A stretch of 64,000 nucleotides of DNA. Source: Microbacteriaceae bacterium (lineage in GTDB: Bacteria; Actinomycetota; Actinomycetes; Actinomycetales; Microbacteriaceae). Shown here piece by piece: positions 9,634-19,148 of this stretch. The position numbers were made by a program, and so were the translations under genes. The notes beneath the pieces are model-generated. The model was not told the origin of the DNA, searched no databases, and saw only the letters and a program-made list of their open reading frames with translations. Location: assembly GCA_004297935.1 (NCBI GenBank), contig SCRE01000008.1, forward strand, positions 62,001 to 126,000, written 5' to 3'. How positions within the stretch are numbered: the stretch's first letter is position 1; each line of letters opens with the position of its first letter.

Positions 9634-10620
9634 CTACGAGCCGACTGAGCTTGTGGCTTTGGCTGTATCGGATTCGGCGCCTGCGGGGGCTTCATCGTCG
9701 TTTTCCCGGTCGTCCGATTCCTCGTCGTCCGATTCTACAGCAGCAGCCGGGCCCTGCCATGCACGGCCCGGCCGGTAGACGCTCGGCTCGAGCCCCGGGT
9801 GCCGCCTCGTCTGCACGATCAGGATGATCACGCCCAGCACGACGGCGGCGAAGGCGGCCCAGACATTGCTCGGGATGCCCAGGAACGAGTATTCGCTCGG
9901 ATCGATGCGGATCGACTCCAGGTACGAACGGCCTGCGCCGTACCAGATCAGGTACAGCGCGAACAGCTTGCCCCAGCGCAACCGGAATCTCTTCTCCAGC
10001 AACAGGATGACGACGATGCCGATGACGTTCCAGATGATCTCGTACAGGAACAATGGTTGGAACAGCGTTCCGGCCGGCAGCCCGGCGGGAAAGGCGGCAT
10101 TCGTCGATTCGATCTGCAGACCCCACGGCAAGTCCGTCGGCAGCCCGAACAGCTCATGGTTGAAGTAGTTGCCGAAGCGCCCCAAAGACTGGGCCAGCAG
10201 CATTCCGGGGGCGAGGGCATCCGCGAATGACCAGAATCGCACGCCGGTGATCCGACATGCGATCAGCACACCGACCGCCCCACCGATCAGCGAACCGAAG
10301 ATGGCGTTGCCGCCGTCCCAGATGGCGAATGTGTTCCACAGGTTCGCGCCCGCGTAGAAGTAGTCGTGCGGGTGGGTGAAGACATGGTAGGCGCGGGCGC
10401 CGACGATGCCGAGCGGCACCGCCCAGAGGATGACGTCCAGCACGATGCCGGGCTCGGCGCCGCGCTTGGTCAGCCGGCGTGACGTCCAGATGGTCGCCGC
10501 GATGATGCCGGCGAGGATGCAGAGAGCATATGTGTGAATCGGCCAGTGCCAGTTGAAGATCGTGATCGTGAACGACCCCCAGGACGGCGGAGGACTCGGA
10601 ATGCTGAGCGGTGCAATCAC
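9634..10620 (-). CDS. lgt: prolipoprotein diacylglyceryl transferase
   Basis: Transfers diacylglycerol from phosphatidylglycerol to the lipobox cysteine of prolipoproteins in the cytoplasmic membrane. The 328-residue protein has about seven membrane segments. Signature stretches are FTITIFNWHWPIHTYAL at the N-terminus, IWDGGNAIFGSLIGG, and QSLGRFGNYFNHELFG, the Lgt family signature. A long acidic C-terminal tail (ESDDEESDDRENDDE) is typical of actinobacterial versions. It follows trpA by about 70 bases in the usual actinobacterial order trpCBA-lgt. The DsbA-like lipoprotein at 36.6-37.3 kb would be one of its substrates. Confidence 0.95.
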   Translation of the reverse strand: MIAPLSIPSPPPSWGSFTITIFNWHWPIHTYALCILAGIIAATIWTSRRLTKRGAEPGIVLDVILWAVPLGIVGARAYHVFTHPHDYFYAGANLWNTFAIWDGGNAIFGSLIGGAVGVLIACRITGVRFWSFADALAPGMLLAQSLGRFGNYFNHELFGLPTDLPWGLQIESTNAAFPAGLPAGTLFQPLFLYEIIWNVIGIVVILLLEKRFRLRWGKLFALYLIWYGAGRSYLESIRIDPSEYSFLGIPSNVWAAFAAVVLGVIILIVQTRRHPGLEPSVYRPGRAWQGPAAAVESDDEESDDRENDDEAPAGAESDTAKATSSVGS

Positions 10621-10690
10621 CTGAACGTTACCCTTCTTGCTGGAGCGGTCTGGCCCCGACGAACGCAGCGTGCTGCCAGGCCAACATAGC

Positions 10691-11509
10691 CTATTGGTTG
10701 ATGTGAGTCCCGCGTGCCAGGGCGGCGGCGGCTTCGCCGACGCTCTTCACACCGCCGTCCGCCAGTGCCTTCACCAGTGCGGAGCCGACGATCGCCCCGT
10801 CGGCGTAGCCGAGCACCTCGGCGACCTGCTCTGCGGTCGAGATGCCGAGGCCGACGCAGGCGCTGGTCGCGCCGACGGCGCGCAGGCGTGCGACCAGCGT
10901 GCGGGCCGCGGCATCGATGTCGCTTCGAGCCCCGGTGATCCCCATCGTGGAGACCGCGTAGACGAAGCCACGACTGACCAGGGCCGCCGCTCGCAGGCGC
11001 TCGTCGGTCGAGGTCGGCGCGGCGAGGAACACGCGGTCCAACCCGGTGCGCTCCGACGCGGCCAGCCACTGTGCGGCCTCATCCGGTATCAGGTCCGGCG
11101 TGATCAGGCCGGCACCGCCCGCGTCAAGCAGCGCATCTGCGAAGCGTTCGACGCCGTACTGCGTGACCGGATTCCAGTACGTCATCATCACGATGGGGGC
11201 GTCCACCTGGGCGGTGATCTGCCGCACCGCTTCGAAGCCGTCACGCAGCCGGAAACCACCCGCCAGCGCCTGCTGCGTGGCCGCCTGGATCACGGTGCCG
11301 TCCATCACGGGATCCGAATACGGAATGCCGAGCTCGATCGCGTCCACGCCGTTGTTCGCCAGGGCGACCGCTGCGTCGATGCTGGTCGACAGAGTCGGGA
11401 ACCCCACCGGCAGGTAACCGATCAGCGCGCCCTTCCGCTCCCGGCGGGCGACACGGATGGCCGTCTCGACCGGGGATGCGCCGGTGCGGTCGTTCGCCTG
11501 GTCGCTCAC
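10691..11509 (-). CDS. trpA: tryptophan synthase alpha subunit
   Basis: Cleaves indole-3-glycerol phosphate to indole and glyceraldehyde 3-phosphate and passes indole to TrpB. The 272-residue TIM-barrel protein contains [20 protein letters not shown], which carries the catalytic Glu and Asp. The GTG start at 11509 overlaps the trpB stop (GTGA), so the subunits are translationally coupled; an upstream in-frame extension runs antiparallel to no known domain and was rejected. The N-terminus [19 protein letters not shown] is poorly conserved, as usual. Confidence 0.95.
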   Translation of the reverse strand: MSDQANDRTGASPVETAIRVARRERKGALIGYLPVGFPTLSTSIDAAVALANNGVDAIELGIPYSDPVMDGTVIQAATQQALAGGFRLRDGFEAVRQITAQVDAPIVMMTYWNPVTQYGVERFADALLDAGGAGLITPDLIPDEAAQWLAASERTGLDRVFLAAPTSTDERLRAAALVSRGFVYAVSTMGITGARSDIDAAARTLVARLRAVGATSACVGLGISTAEQVAEVLGYADGAIVGSALVKALADGGVKSVGEAAAALARGTHINQ

Positions 11510-12777
11510 GACTGCACCGCGTTCGCGTCGAGCAGGTCGAAGTAACGTCCCGCCGTCTCCATGTCTTTGTCGCCGCGGCCGCTGAGATTCACCAGGATCG
11601 TCGTATCGGAGCCGAGTTCGCGACCGAGCTCCAGTGCGCCGGCCAGGGCGTGGGCGGATTCGATGGCCGGGATGATGCCCTCGGTCCTGCTCAGCAGCCG
11701 CAGCGCGTCCATCGCCTGCGCATCGGTGATCGGGCGGTATTGCGCGCGTCCGATCGATGCCAGCCAGGCGTGTTCCGGGCCGACCCCCGGGTAGTCCAGT
11801 CCGGCCGAGATCGAGTGCGACTGAATCGTCTGCCCGTCTTCGTCCTGCAGAAGATAGCTGCGGGCGCCATGCAGCACGCCGGGCCGCCCGAGGGTGATCG
11901 TCGCTGCGGTGCGCGGCGTGTCGATGCCCTCCCCCCCGGCCTCGAAACCGTACAGGGCGACCGACGGGTCGTCGAGGAACGCGTGGAAGATGCCGATCGC
12001 ATTCGATCCGCCGCCGACGCACGCCGCGACGGCATCCGGAAGCGCGCCGGTGAGCTCGAGCACCTGCGCGCGCGCCTCCTCGCCGATGATCTTCTGCAGG
12101 TCACGCACCATCGCGGGGAACGGGTGCGGTCCCGCGACGGTGCCGAAGATGTAGTTCGTGGTGCCGACATTCGTCACCCAGTCGCGCATGGCGTCGTTGA
12201 TCGCGTCCTTGAGCGTGCGGGAACCCGTCTTGACCGGAATCACCTCGGCGCCGAGCAACCGCATGCGCGCGACGTTCAATGCCTGCCGTTCGGTGTCGAC
12301 CTCGCCCATGTAGATCACACAGTCCAGCCCGAACAGAGCCGCGGCGGTGGCTGTTGCCACGCCGTGCTGACCGGCACCGGTCTCGGCGATCACCCGGGTC
12401 TTGCCGATCCGTTTGGTGAGGATGGCCTGGCCGAGCACGTTGTTGATCTTGTGCGAGCCGGTGTGGTTGAGGTCTTCGCGCTTGAGAATGATGCGTGCGC
12501 CGCCGGCGTGCTCGGCGAAGCGCGGCACCTGCGTGATCAGCGAGGGCCGGCCGATGTAGTTGCGGTTGAGTTCGTCGAGCTCGGTGCGGAAGCTCGGGTC
12601 GGCCTTCGCCAGCTCCCACGCGTCTGACAGCTCATCAAGCGCGGCGATCAGCGATTCCGGTACGAAACGACCGCCGAACGGGCCGAAGTACGGCCCCGCC
12701 TGCGACCGCAACGAGGTCGTGGGCGCCGCAGTGCCGGCAGGCACGCGCTGACTCGGGGATTCTGAGGAGGTCGACAT
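11506..12777 (-). CDS. trpB: tryptophan synthase beta subunit
   Basis: PLP enzyme that joins indole and serine to give tryptophan. The 423 residues are normal. [14 protein letters not shown] opens the catalytic part, [14 protein letters not shown] holds the PLP lysine, [18 protein letters not shown] the substrate-binding loop, and GGGSNAIG the cofactor phosphate-binding loop. The start ATG is at 12777, six bases after the trpC stop; the stop overlaps trpA. Confidence 0.96.
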   Translation of the reverse strand: MSTSSESPSQRVPAGTAAPTTSLRSQAGPYFGPFGGRFVPESLIAALDELSDAWELAKADPSFRTELDELNRNYIGRPSLITQVPRFAEHAGGARIILKREDLNHTGSHKINNVLGQAILTKRIGKTRVIAETGAGQHGVATATAAALFGLDCVIYMGEVDTERQALNVARMRLLGAEVIPVKTGSRTLKDAINDAMRDWVTNVGTTNYIFGTVAGPHPFPAMVRDLQKIIGEEARAQVLELTGALPDAVAACVGGGSNAIGIFHAFLDDPSVALYGFEAGGEGIDTPRTAATITLGRPGVLHGARSYLLQDEDGQTIQSHSISAGLDYPGVGPEHAWLASIGRAQYRPITDAQAMDALRLLSRTEGIIPAIESAHALAGALELGRELGSDTTILVNLSGRGDKDMETAGRYFDLLDANAVQS

Positions 12778-12783
12778 GGTGCT

Positions 12784-13554
12784 CTAAACCGCCAGGAACT
12801 CGGTCAGCGTCGCGCGCGGGTCGCTGGTGACCAGCGCTTCGCCGACCAGCACGGCATGGGCGCCGTCATTGCGATAGTGCGCCACATCGGCTGCCGTGCT
12901 GACCGCTGACTCCGCCACTCGGATGACGCCCGGCGGGATGCGGTCGGCCAGAGAGCCGAACAGGTCGCGATCCAGCTCGAAGGTGGTCAGGTTGCGCGCG
13001 TTCACGCCGAGCAGACGCGCGCCGGCGTCGAGCCCGCGGGAGATCTCCTCGGCCGAGTGCGTCTCGACGAGCGTCGTCATGCCGAGGTCCGTGCTCAACT
13101 CGTGGAGCGAGACGAGCGTCGATTGGTCGAGCGCCGCGACGATCAGCAAGACGATGTCTGCGCCGGCCGCCCGTGCCTCGAACACCTGGTACGCGTTGGC
13201 GATGAAGTCCTTGCGCAGGATCGGCACGGTGACGGCGGCGCGAACGGCTTCGAGGTCGGCCAGTGAGCCGAGAAACTTGCGCTCTTCCGTCAACACGCTG
13301 ATCGCGCTCGCGCCGGCATCCTGGTAGACGATCGCCAGCCGTGCGGGATCCGGGATCGCCGCGAGGGATCCGCGCGACGGGCTCGCGCGTTTCACCTCGG
13401 CGATGATCTTGACCCGTTCGGCCGGAGCCAGCGCGGCGATGGCATCGATCGCAGGGGTCCGGTCGCGCGCTGCTGCCTCGACGATCGCGAGCGGGCGCTC
13501 TATCGCGCGTGCGTTCGAATCCGCGACAGCGCCCGATACCAGCTCGGTCAGCAC
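12784..13554 (-). CDS. trpC: indole-3-glycerol phosphate synthase
   Basis: Converts carboxyphenylaminodeoxyribulose 5-phosphate into indole-3-glycerol phosphate. The 256-residue TIM barrel contains the signature IIAEVKRASPSRG with the catalytic lysine, ILRKDFIANAYQVFEARAAG, LVETHSAEE and GVNARNL. The GTG start at 13554 lies four bases after the stop of the small HGxxPAAW gene; this matches the usual N-terminus (VLTELVSGAV), whereas an in-frame extension would run into that gene. It is a monofunctional TrpC with no TrpF domain. Confidence 0.95.
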   Translation of the reverse strand: MLTELVSGAVADSNARAIERPLAIVEAAARDRTPAIDAIAALAPAERVKIIAEVKRASPSRGSLAAIPDPARLAIVYQDAGASAISVLTEERKFLGSLADLEAVRAAVTVPILRKDFIANAYQVFEARAAGADIVLLIVAALDQSTLVSLHELSTDLGMTTLVETHSAEEISRGLDAGARLLGVNARNLTTFELDRDLFGSLADRIPPGVIRVAESAVSTAADVAHYRNDGAHAVLVGEALVTSDPRATLTEFLAV

Positions 13555-13558
13555 CGGC

Positions 13559-13789
13559 TCAGTGCTCTTTCGGAACGAATTTGGGGCCGTTGACGCCGTA
13601 GCCGGCTTTCGCCATGACATAACCGGCCAGAAGGCCCACGACGACCAGGACGGCAGAAGCGACGACGAGCCACGGCACCACGAACCAGAAGGCGAGCACG
13701 CCGACGACGAACGCGACGAGCATGATCACCACGGCTGTCCACGCGGCCGGCGAGTGGCCGTGTCCGGGATCTGATGACTCTGTGCTCAT
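13559..13789 (-). CDS. small HGxxPAAW-type membrane protein
   Basis: A 76-residue protein with the motif HGHSPAAWTAV (about 10-20) followed by two hydrophobic segments (about 18-38 and 40-60) and a basic C-terminus. This matches the small HGxxPAAW (DUF6704-like) family found next to trpC in actinobacteria; its role is unknown. The ATG at 13789 is chosen because the conserved motif lies just after it. An AGGAG site exists, but it sits at optimal distance from a duplicated ATG 14 bases upstream that opens only a five-codon frame. A weak -10-like TACACT lies at 13884-13889 on this strand. Confidence 0.85.
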   Translation of the reverse strand: MSTESSDPGHGHSPAAWTAVVIMLVAFVVGVLAFWFVVPWLVVASAVLVVVGLLAGYVMAKAGYGVNGPKFVPKEH

Positions 13790-13803
13790 GACTTCGTGCT
13801 CAT
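13776..13803. repeat. 14-bp tandem duplication of a translation start
   Basis: GACTCTGTGCTCAT at 13776-13789 and GACTTCGTGCTCAT at 13790-13803 are adjacent copies with two mismatches. On the minus strand each begins ATGAGCAC. The outer copy opens a five-codon ORF (MSTKS) at 13803 whose TGA (13786-13788) overlaps the real ATG at 13789 as ATGA. The Shine-Dalgarno AGGAG is correctly spaced only for the outer ATG. Confidence 0.85.
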
Positions 13804-13919
13804 GTCTCTCCTGATGGGTTCCTCGTGCCGGTGTCGGCGGCGGATCGTTCCGGGCCGCGGGGTGCACGGCGTCTTGCAGTCTCAGTGTATCGAACCCGGT
13901 GAGTGCTTTCGCGGCGCGA

Positions 13920-14597
13920 CTACCGTGTGGGATCCTCTCCCCTGCTGAGATCGTCCCAGGTGTCGATCGCGGCGTCTCGCGTGTTCTCTGCGGGCGGCCG
14001 TTCCGGATGCGCCGCATCGGTCGAAGCCGTCTCGTGCCCCGTCGCGGCTGTGCCGTCGTCGCGGTGCGCGGTGCCCGCCTCGGTGAAACGCACGGCATCG
14101 TAGCGCCGCGAGCTCGACGGCCAGCGCCGCCCGGTCACCGCCACGGCCACGCTCGCCAGCACGGCGAGGATGCCGCCGATCAGCCCGACCGCGGGCCAGA
14201 TGCCGGCATCGATCGTACCGATCAGCCGGGTGACGGAGGCATTGCCGGCGATTCCGGTGACCTTGGTGACGGTCGAGATGACGGTTGACGGCGGGTTGGC
14301 GATCGCGGTGGAAGCAGACAGGATGATGCTGCCGCCGACGAGCAGGCCGAGCACGGCGAGAACGACTCTCCCGACTCGGCCGGAAATCGCCAGCGCCAGC
14401 GCGAGGGCCAGCGCGGCGATGGCCAGCGCCGTGAGCGCCGGCGCCGCCACCGACCCGGGGACCTCGATGCCTTCGGCATGATCGGCCTCCGCGGTCAGGT
14501 GCACCGTATACCAGGTCTGCGTCGCGGCGAGCAGAGCCAACCCGCCTGCGGCGATGACGGACAGGAGGATGCCGTACTTGACCCGTCTCACCGGCAT
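13920..14597 (-). CDS. Trp biosynthesis-associated membrane protein
   Basis: A 225-residue membrane protein with four hydrophobic segments. An early TQTWY motif follows the first segment, and a conserved acidic tail contains WDDLSRGEDPT. These are hallmarks of the actinobacterial Trp-associated membrane protein family (TIGR02234), found between trpE and trpC. The molecular function is not known. The start ATG at 14597 is one base after the trpE stop (TGAGATG), so the two are likely coupled. Confidence 0.9.
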   Translation of the reverse strand: MPVRRVKYGILLSVIAAGGLALLAATQTWYTVHLTAEADHAEGIEVPGSVAAPALTALAIAALALALALAISGRVGRVVLAVLGLLVGGSIILSASTAIANPPSTVISTVTKVTGIAGNASVTRLIGTIDAGIWPAVGLIGGILAVLASVAVAVTGRRWPSSSRRYDAVRFTEAGTAHRDDGTAATGHETASTDAAHPERPPAENTRDAAIDTWDDLSRGEDPTR

Positions 14598-14598
14598 C

Positions 14599-16128
14599 TC
14601 AGAGCACCCTCCGCATCGCGTTGGCCACCGCGACCGCCCGTAGCGGCGCTGCGGCCTTGTTCTGCGATTCCTGGAACTCGCTCGCCGGGTCGGAATCGGC
14701 GACCAGGCCGGCGCCGGCCTGCACGCGGGCGACTCCGTCGGCGATCGTCGCCGTGCGGATAGCGATGGCCAGATCCGCGTCTCCCGCGAACCCGAAGTAG
14801 CCGATCACGCCGCCGTACACGCCGCGGCGAACCGGTTCGAGCTCGTCGATGATCGCCAGGGCGCGCGGCTTCGGCGCACCCGAGAGCGTGCCTGCCGGGA
14901 ACGTGGCTCGGAAGACGTCCACCGCGCTCGCATCCGGATTCAGGTCGCCCTCAACGGAGGACACCAGATGCATGATATGGCTGAATCGCTCGACCCGCAT
15001 GAATTCGGTGACCTCGACGGAGCCGGCAGCGCACACCTTCAGCAGGTCGTTGCGCGCCAGATCGACGAGCATCAGGTGTTCCGCGCGCTCCTTGTCGTCG
15101 TTCACCAGCGTGTGCTCGAATTCGAGGTCTTCCTCGGGGTTCGCCCCGCGCGGTTTCGACCCGGCGATCGGATGCGAGAACGCGCGCCGATTCGCCACCT
15201 TGAACAGTGCCTCGGGCGAAGAGCCGACGATGGTGTACTCGCTGCCGTTCGGCGCCTGGAGGTTGACCAGATACATGTATGGGCTCGGGTTCAGGGTGCG
15301 CAGCACGCGGTAGACCTCGAGCGGGTGCGCCGTGCAATCCAGGTCGAAGCGCTGCGAGATCACCACCTGGAAGATGTCGCCGTCGCCGATGCGCTGTTGG
15401 GCCGTGGCGACCGAAGCGAGGAAGTCCTCCCGGCGGGTGCGCGAGCGCGGCGTCGGAAGCGCCTCCAGATCCGCCTCCGCGAGCCAGGCCTCGGTGGGCT
15501 GTGCGATGCCGCGCTGCAGCGCGTCGAGGCGTTCTTGGGCGGAGCGCCACAGGGTGTCCGGATCGTCGACGCCGTCGTTGAGCACGTTCGCGATCAGTTG
15601 GATCGTGCCGAGCTTGTGATCGAGGACCACGAGGTCGGCGACGAAACAGAACGCGAGTCCGGGCACCTCGTAGTCAGCGGCCGGCGGGTTCGGGAGCTGT
15701 TCGAGCTGTCGCACGGCATCCCAACCGATGAAGCCGACCAGGCCGCCGGTGAGCGGAGGATGCCCCTCGACCGGCGGTGTCGACCAGCGCGTGTACAGTC
15801 GCTCGAGCACGTCCAGTGACGCGCCGGACGGCTCGGCACCCAGGATCCGCTGCGCATTCACGCCGTAGTCGAGCCAGCACACCGTGTCGCCGTCCTCGGT
15901 GAGCACGCCGAACGAGCGCACCCCGACGAAGGAGAATCGCGACCAGATGCCGCCCTGCTCGGCGGATTCGAGCAGAAACGTGCCCGGCTTTCCGACCGCG
16001 AGTTTGCGATAGATGCCGACCGGGGTCTCGCCATCGGCGAAGAGTTCGCGAATGACGGGCACGACCCGGCCGGAACCCAACCGAGCAGTGAAGTCTGCGC
16101 GAGTGGTCGATCCGCGTTTCTGGGTCAT
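14599..16128 (-). CDS. trpE: anthranilate synthase component I
   Basis: Makes anthranilate from chorismate with ammonia supplied by a TrpG glutaminase, which is not in this window. The 509-residue protein shows the chorismate-binding fold: [40 protein letters not shown] and [17 protein letters not shown]. The feedback-related N-terminal segment [16 protein letters not shown] is present. The start ATG at 16128 overlaps the hisI stop (ATGA). A longer frame upstream only shadows hisI and hisF. Confidence 0.95.
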   Translation of the reverse strand: MTQKRGSTTRADFTARLGSGRVVPVIRELFADGETPVGIYRKLAVGKPGTFLLESAEQGGIWSRFSFVGVRSFGVLTEDGDTVCWLDYGVNAQRILGAEPSGASLDVLERLYTRWSTPPVEGHPPLTGGLVGFIGWDAVRQLEQLPNPPAADYEVPGLAFCFVADLVVLDHKLGTIQLIANVLNDGVDDPDTLWRSAQERLDALQRGIAQPTEAWLAEADLEALPTPRSRTRREDFLASVATAQQRIGDGDIFQVVISQRFDLDCTAHPLEVYRVLRTLNPSPYMYLVNLQAPNGSEYTIVGSSPEALFKVANRRAFSHPIAGSKPRGANPEEDLEFEHTLVNDDKERAEHLMLVDLARNDLLKVCAAGSVEVTEFMRVERFSHIMHLVSSVEGDLNPDASAVDVFRATFPAGTLSGAPKPRALAIIDELEPVRRGVYGGVIGYFGFAGDADLAIAIRTATIADGVARVQAGAGLVADSDPASEFQESQNKAAAPLRAVAVANAMRRVL

Positions 16129-16487
16129 GGTGCGTGCAGCTCCGTTGGATTCAGCCGATCGGTGTCGAAACACGTGCGCGTGCCGGTGTGACAGGCGGCG
16201 CCGACCTGGTCGACGGTCACCAACAGCGTATCGGCATCGCAGTCGAGAGCAGCGGACCGAACATATTGCACGTGGCCGGAGGTGTCGCCCTTTCGCCAAT
16301 ACTCCTGCCGGGAGCGCGACCAGAACGTGACCCGGCCCTCCGTCATCGTGCGGCGGAAGGCCTCGGCATCCATCCAGCCGAGCATGAGGACCTCGAGCGT
16401 GTCCCACTGCTGGACGATCGCCGGAAAGAGCTGCCGTTCGTCGACGACGATCCGCTGCAGGATCTCGTCGGCCTCCGCCGTGTTCAT
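16125..16487 (-). CDS. hisI: phosphoribosyl-AMP cyclohydrolase
   Basis: Third step of histidine synthesis, opening the adenine ring of phosphoribosyl-AMP. The 120-residue metalloenzyme contains [15 protein letters not shown], the zinc/metal residues in [21 protein letters not shown], and CFDTDRL, all standard for the stand-alone HisI. Its ATG directly follows the hisF TAG with no spacer, and its stop overlaps trpE, which ties histidine and tryptophan genes into one unit. Confidence 0.95.
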   Translation of the reverse strand: MNTAEADEILQRIVVDERQLFPAIVQQWDTLEVLMLGWMDAEAFRRTMTEGRVTFWSRSRQEYWRKGDTSGHVQYVRSAALDCDADTLLVTVDQVGAACHTGTRTCFDTDRLNPTELHAP

Positions 16488-17249
16488 CTAACGCACCTCC
16501 ATGCCGGCTGCGGCGAGTTCTCGCTTGACGTCGCCCACGGTCATCTCGCCGCTGTGGAAAACGCTCGCCGCCAGCACGGCGTCCGCTCCCGCTCGGATCG
16601 CCGGGGGGAAGTCTGCCGGCCGGCCGGCCCCGCCGGACGCGATCACCGGTACGGAACTGATCCCCCGCATCAGCGCGATGAGCTCCAGGTCGAAGCCCTG
16701 CTTGGTGCCATCGGCGTCGATCGAGTTCACCAGGAGTTCGCCGACGCCGAGTGCGATCGCCTGCTGCGCCCATTCGAGTGCGTCCAGGTGGGTCTCGGTG
16801 CGTCCGCCGTGGCTGGTCACGACGAAGCCGGATGCTGTCCGCCGGGATCGCTTGACGTCGAGCGAGAGCACGACCACCTGCGCGCCGAACCGGTCGGCGA
16901 TCTCGCCGAGCAGCGCCGGCCTGGCGATCGCCGCGCTGTTCACGCCGATCTTGTCCGCGCCGCTGCCCAGCAGTCGTGCGACATCCTCGGTGCTGCGCAC
17001 CCCGCCGCCGACGGTCAACGGGATGAACACCTGTTCCGCCGTGGCGCGGACGACGTCGTAGGTCGTCGCCCTGTTGTCGACCGTGGCCGTGACGTCGAGG
17101 AACGTCAGCTCGTCCGCACCCTGCTCGTCGTAGCGGTGAGCGAGTTCGACCGGGTCGCCGGCGTCGCGCAGATTCTGGAAATTGACGCCCTTGACGACGC
17201 GGCCGTCCGCCACGTCGAGGCACGGGATGACTCTGACGGCGAGGCTCAT
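16488..17249 (-). CDS. hisF: imidazole glycerol phosphate synthase cyclase subunit
   Basis: Cyclase subunit that forms imidazole glycerol phosphate and AICAR using ammonia from HisH. The 253-residue half-barrel protein has the catalytic aspartates in [15 protein letters not shown] and [15 protein letters not shown], plus the phosphate-binding segments [12 protein letters not shown] and [11 protein letters not shown] at 17249. HisH and HisA genes are not in the window, so the partner is encoded elsewhere. Confidence 0.95.
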   Translation of the reverse strand: MSLAVRVIPCLDVADGRVVKGVNFQNLRDAGDPVELAHRYDEQGADELTFLDVTATVDNRATTYDVVRATAEQVFIPLTVGGGVRSTEDVARLLGSGADKIGVNSAAIARPALLGEIADRFGAQVVVLSLDVKRSRRTASGFVVTSHGGRTETHLDALEWAQQAIALGVGELLVNSIDADGTKQGFDLELIALMRGISSVPVIASGGAGRPADFPPAIRAGADAVLAASVFHSGEMTVGDVKRELAAAGMEVR

Positions 17250-17251
17250 CG

Positions 17252-18091
17252 TCAGATCCGAGCGGCGTGGATGGGCGTGACCAGAATCGCGCGTGCACCC
17301 AGTTCGTACAGGTCGTCCATCACACGATTGGTGCCGTCCTTGGGCACCATCGCACGCACGGCGACCCAGTCCTTGTCTCGTAGCGGGGACACGGTCGGCG
17401 ACTCGCTGCCCGGGGTGAGCGCGACGGCCTGCTCGAGCAGGTTCGACGGCAGGTCGTAGTCCATCAGCACATAACGGCGCGCGACCATGACACCCTGCAA
17501 CCGCCTGTGCAGCGTTCCGACCCCGCGGATGCCTGCGTGCGCCCCGATCAGAACGGCCTCGGACTCGAGGATGACCGGTCCGAAGATCTCCAGGCCCTGC
17601 TTGCGCAGAGTCGTGCCGGTCTCGACGACGTCGGCGACGGCTTCCGCGACGCCGAGCCGCACCGCGGACTCGACAGCGCCGTCCAGGTTCACGAGCGTCG
17701 CCGAGATTCCGGCGTTCCCGAGGAAGGTGCCGACCAGGCCGGCGTAACTCGTGGCGATGCGGCTGCCTTCCAGGTCGGCCAGCTCGGCGAAGACACCGGT
17801 CGGCCCGGCGAACCGGAACGTCGAAGTCGCGAAACCGAGACCCTCCAATTCGAGTGCGGGCGATCCGGAGTCCAACAGCAGATCGCGGCCGGTGATGCCG
17901 ACATCCAGTGCGCCGCTGCCGACGTACGTCGCGATGTCGCGGGGGCGCAGGTAGAAGAACTCGACGCCGTTTCTGGGGTCGGCGACGATCAGTTCTTTGG
18001 GGTCGCGTCGGCCCGCATAGCCGGCTTCCGCAAGCATCTGTGCGGCCGTTTCGGCCAGCGAGCCCTTGTTGGGCACGGCGATCTTCAACAT
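17252..18091 (-). CDS. hisG: ATP phosphoribosyltransferase (long form)
   Basis: First and feedback-controlled step of histidine synthesis, joining ATP and PRPP. The 279-residue protein begins [15 protein letters not shown] and has [20 protein letters not shown], the PRPP loop [18 protein letters not shown], and a C-terminal regulatory domain (LDGVM-type region [17 protein letters not shown]). The long form binds histidine through this domain and needs no HisZ. I chose ATG at 18091, with GAGG about ten bases upstream, over a TTG at 18097. Confidence 0.95.
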   Translation of the reverse strand: MLKIAVPNKGSLAETAAQMLAEAGYAGRRDPKELIVADPRNGVEFFYLRPRDIATYVGSGALDVGITGRDLLLDSGSPALELEGLGFATSTFRFAGPTGVFAELADLEGSRIATSYAGLVGTFLGNAGISATLVNLDGAVESAVRLGVAEAVADVVETGTTLRKQGLEIFGPVILESEAVLIGAHAGIRGVGTLHRRLQGVMVARRYVLMDYDLPSNLLEQAVALTPGSESPTVSPLRDKDWVAVRAMVPKDGTNRVMDDLYELGARAILVTPIHAARI

Positions 18092-18155
18092 TTTCAAAGC
18101 CTCTTCGCGATTGGGGGTGCTGTGACGGGTGACGGGTTCGCCGGGGTGGCACCGA

Positions 18156-18419
18156 TCACAGATGTCGGTAGACGTCGGCCGTCGTCAGGCCCTTTGCGAT
18201 CATCAGCACCTGCACGTGGTAGAGGAGCTGGGAAATCTCCTCGGCGGTGTTCTCATCGGCTTCGTACTCGGCGGCCATCCACACCTCGGCGGCTTCTTCG
18301 ACGATCTTCTTGCCGATCGCGTGCACGCCCGCGTCCAGTTCGCGCACGGTGCCGGAGCCATCCGGACGCGCCCGGGCCTTCTCGGCGAGTTCTGCGAAGA
18401 GATCATCGAACGTTTTCAC
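18156..18419 (-). CDS. hisE: phosphoribosyl-ATP pyrophosphatase
   Basis: Second step of histidine synthesis, removing pyrophosphate from phosphoribosyl-ATP. The 87-residue all-alpha MazG-like protein contains [18 protein letters not shown] and the acidic metal-binding helix [18 protein letters not shown]. It starts with GTG at 18419 and lies about 60 bases upstream of hisG, as in other actinobacteria where hisE and hisG form a pair. Confidence 0.95.
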   Translation of the reverse strand: MKTFDDLFAELAEKARARPDGSGTVRELDAGVHAIGKKIVEEAAEVWMAAEYEADENTAEEISQLLYHVQVLMIAKGLTTADVYRHL

Positions 18420-18476
18420 GCGTCAAGGCTACTAGCATCCGGCGAACGGTTCGGGCCGCGGCCGTGCCCGGAGCTC

Positions 18477-19148
18477 TCAATGCACGTGCGGTCGAGCGGT
18501 GTCGCGCAGCACGGCGATCTGAGCGCTCGGATCCGCCGAGGCGAAGACGCTGGACCCCGCGACGAACGTGTTCGCGCCCGCCTCCGCGGCCGTGACGATC
18601 GTCTCCAGAGTGATCCCGCCGTCGACCTGCAACCACACGTCCAGACCCGCTGCCGCGACCGCCTCGTGCAGTGTCCGCAGTTTCGGCATCGTCTCGGCCA
18701 TGAAGCTCTGCCCGCCGAACCCGGGCTCCACCGTCATGACGAGCACCTGATCGAACTCGGGCAGGAGTCCGATCAGCGGTTCCACCGCTGTGCCGGGCTT
18801 GACGGCGATTCCTGCGCGGGCGCCGATGTCGCGCAGACGCCGTGCCAGGGCGACGGCATCCGTTGCGGCCTCGGCGTGGAAGGTGACGGAGTATGCGCCG
18901 AGCTCGGCATAGCCCGGTGCCCAACGATCGGGATCCTCGATCATCAAATGCACGTCCAGCGGAACGCGCGAAACCGCCTGGATGCGCTCGACCATCTGCG
19001 GGCCGAACGTCAGGTTCGGAACGAAATGGTTGTCCATGACGTCGACGTGCACGAGGTCGGCCGCGGAGATCCGCGCCAGGTCGCGCTCCATGTTGACGAA
19101 ATCGGCGGCGAGGATGCTGGGATTGATGCGTGCGGGCATACCCGTCAC
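18477..19148 (-). CDS. rpe: ribulose-phosphate 3-epimerase
   Basis: Interconverts ribulose 5-phosphate and xylulose 5-phosphate in the pentose phosphate pathway. The TIM-barrel protein shows INPSILAADFVNMERDL, the metal histidine region LVHVDVMDNHFVPNLTFGP, HLMIEDPDRW, MTVEPGFGGQ and WLQVDGGITLETI. A GTG at 19148 overlaps the rsmB stop (GTGA); an ATG at 19139 with AGGGTGA upstream is an equally good start and would shorten the protein by three residues. Confidence 0.95.
   Translation of the reverse strand: MTGMPARINPSILAADFVNMERDLARISAADLVHVDVMDNHFVPNLTFGPQMVERIQAVSRVPLDVHLMIEDPDRWAPGYAELGAYSVTFHAEAATDAVALARRLRDIGARAGIAVKPGTAVEPLIGLLPEFDQVLVMTVEPGFGGQSFMAETMPKLRTLHEAVAAAGLDVWLQVDGGITLETIVTAAEAGANTFVAGSSVFASADPSAQIAVLRDTARPHVH

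Noticed and set aside
16129-17298. A long in-frame N-terminal extension of trpE
   Set aside because: The extension lies over hisI and hisF in another frame and has no anthranilate synthase similarity; the ATG at 16128 gives the normal protein.
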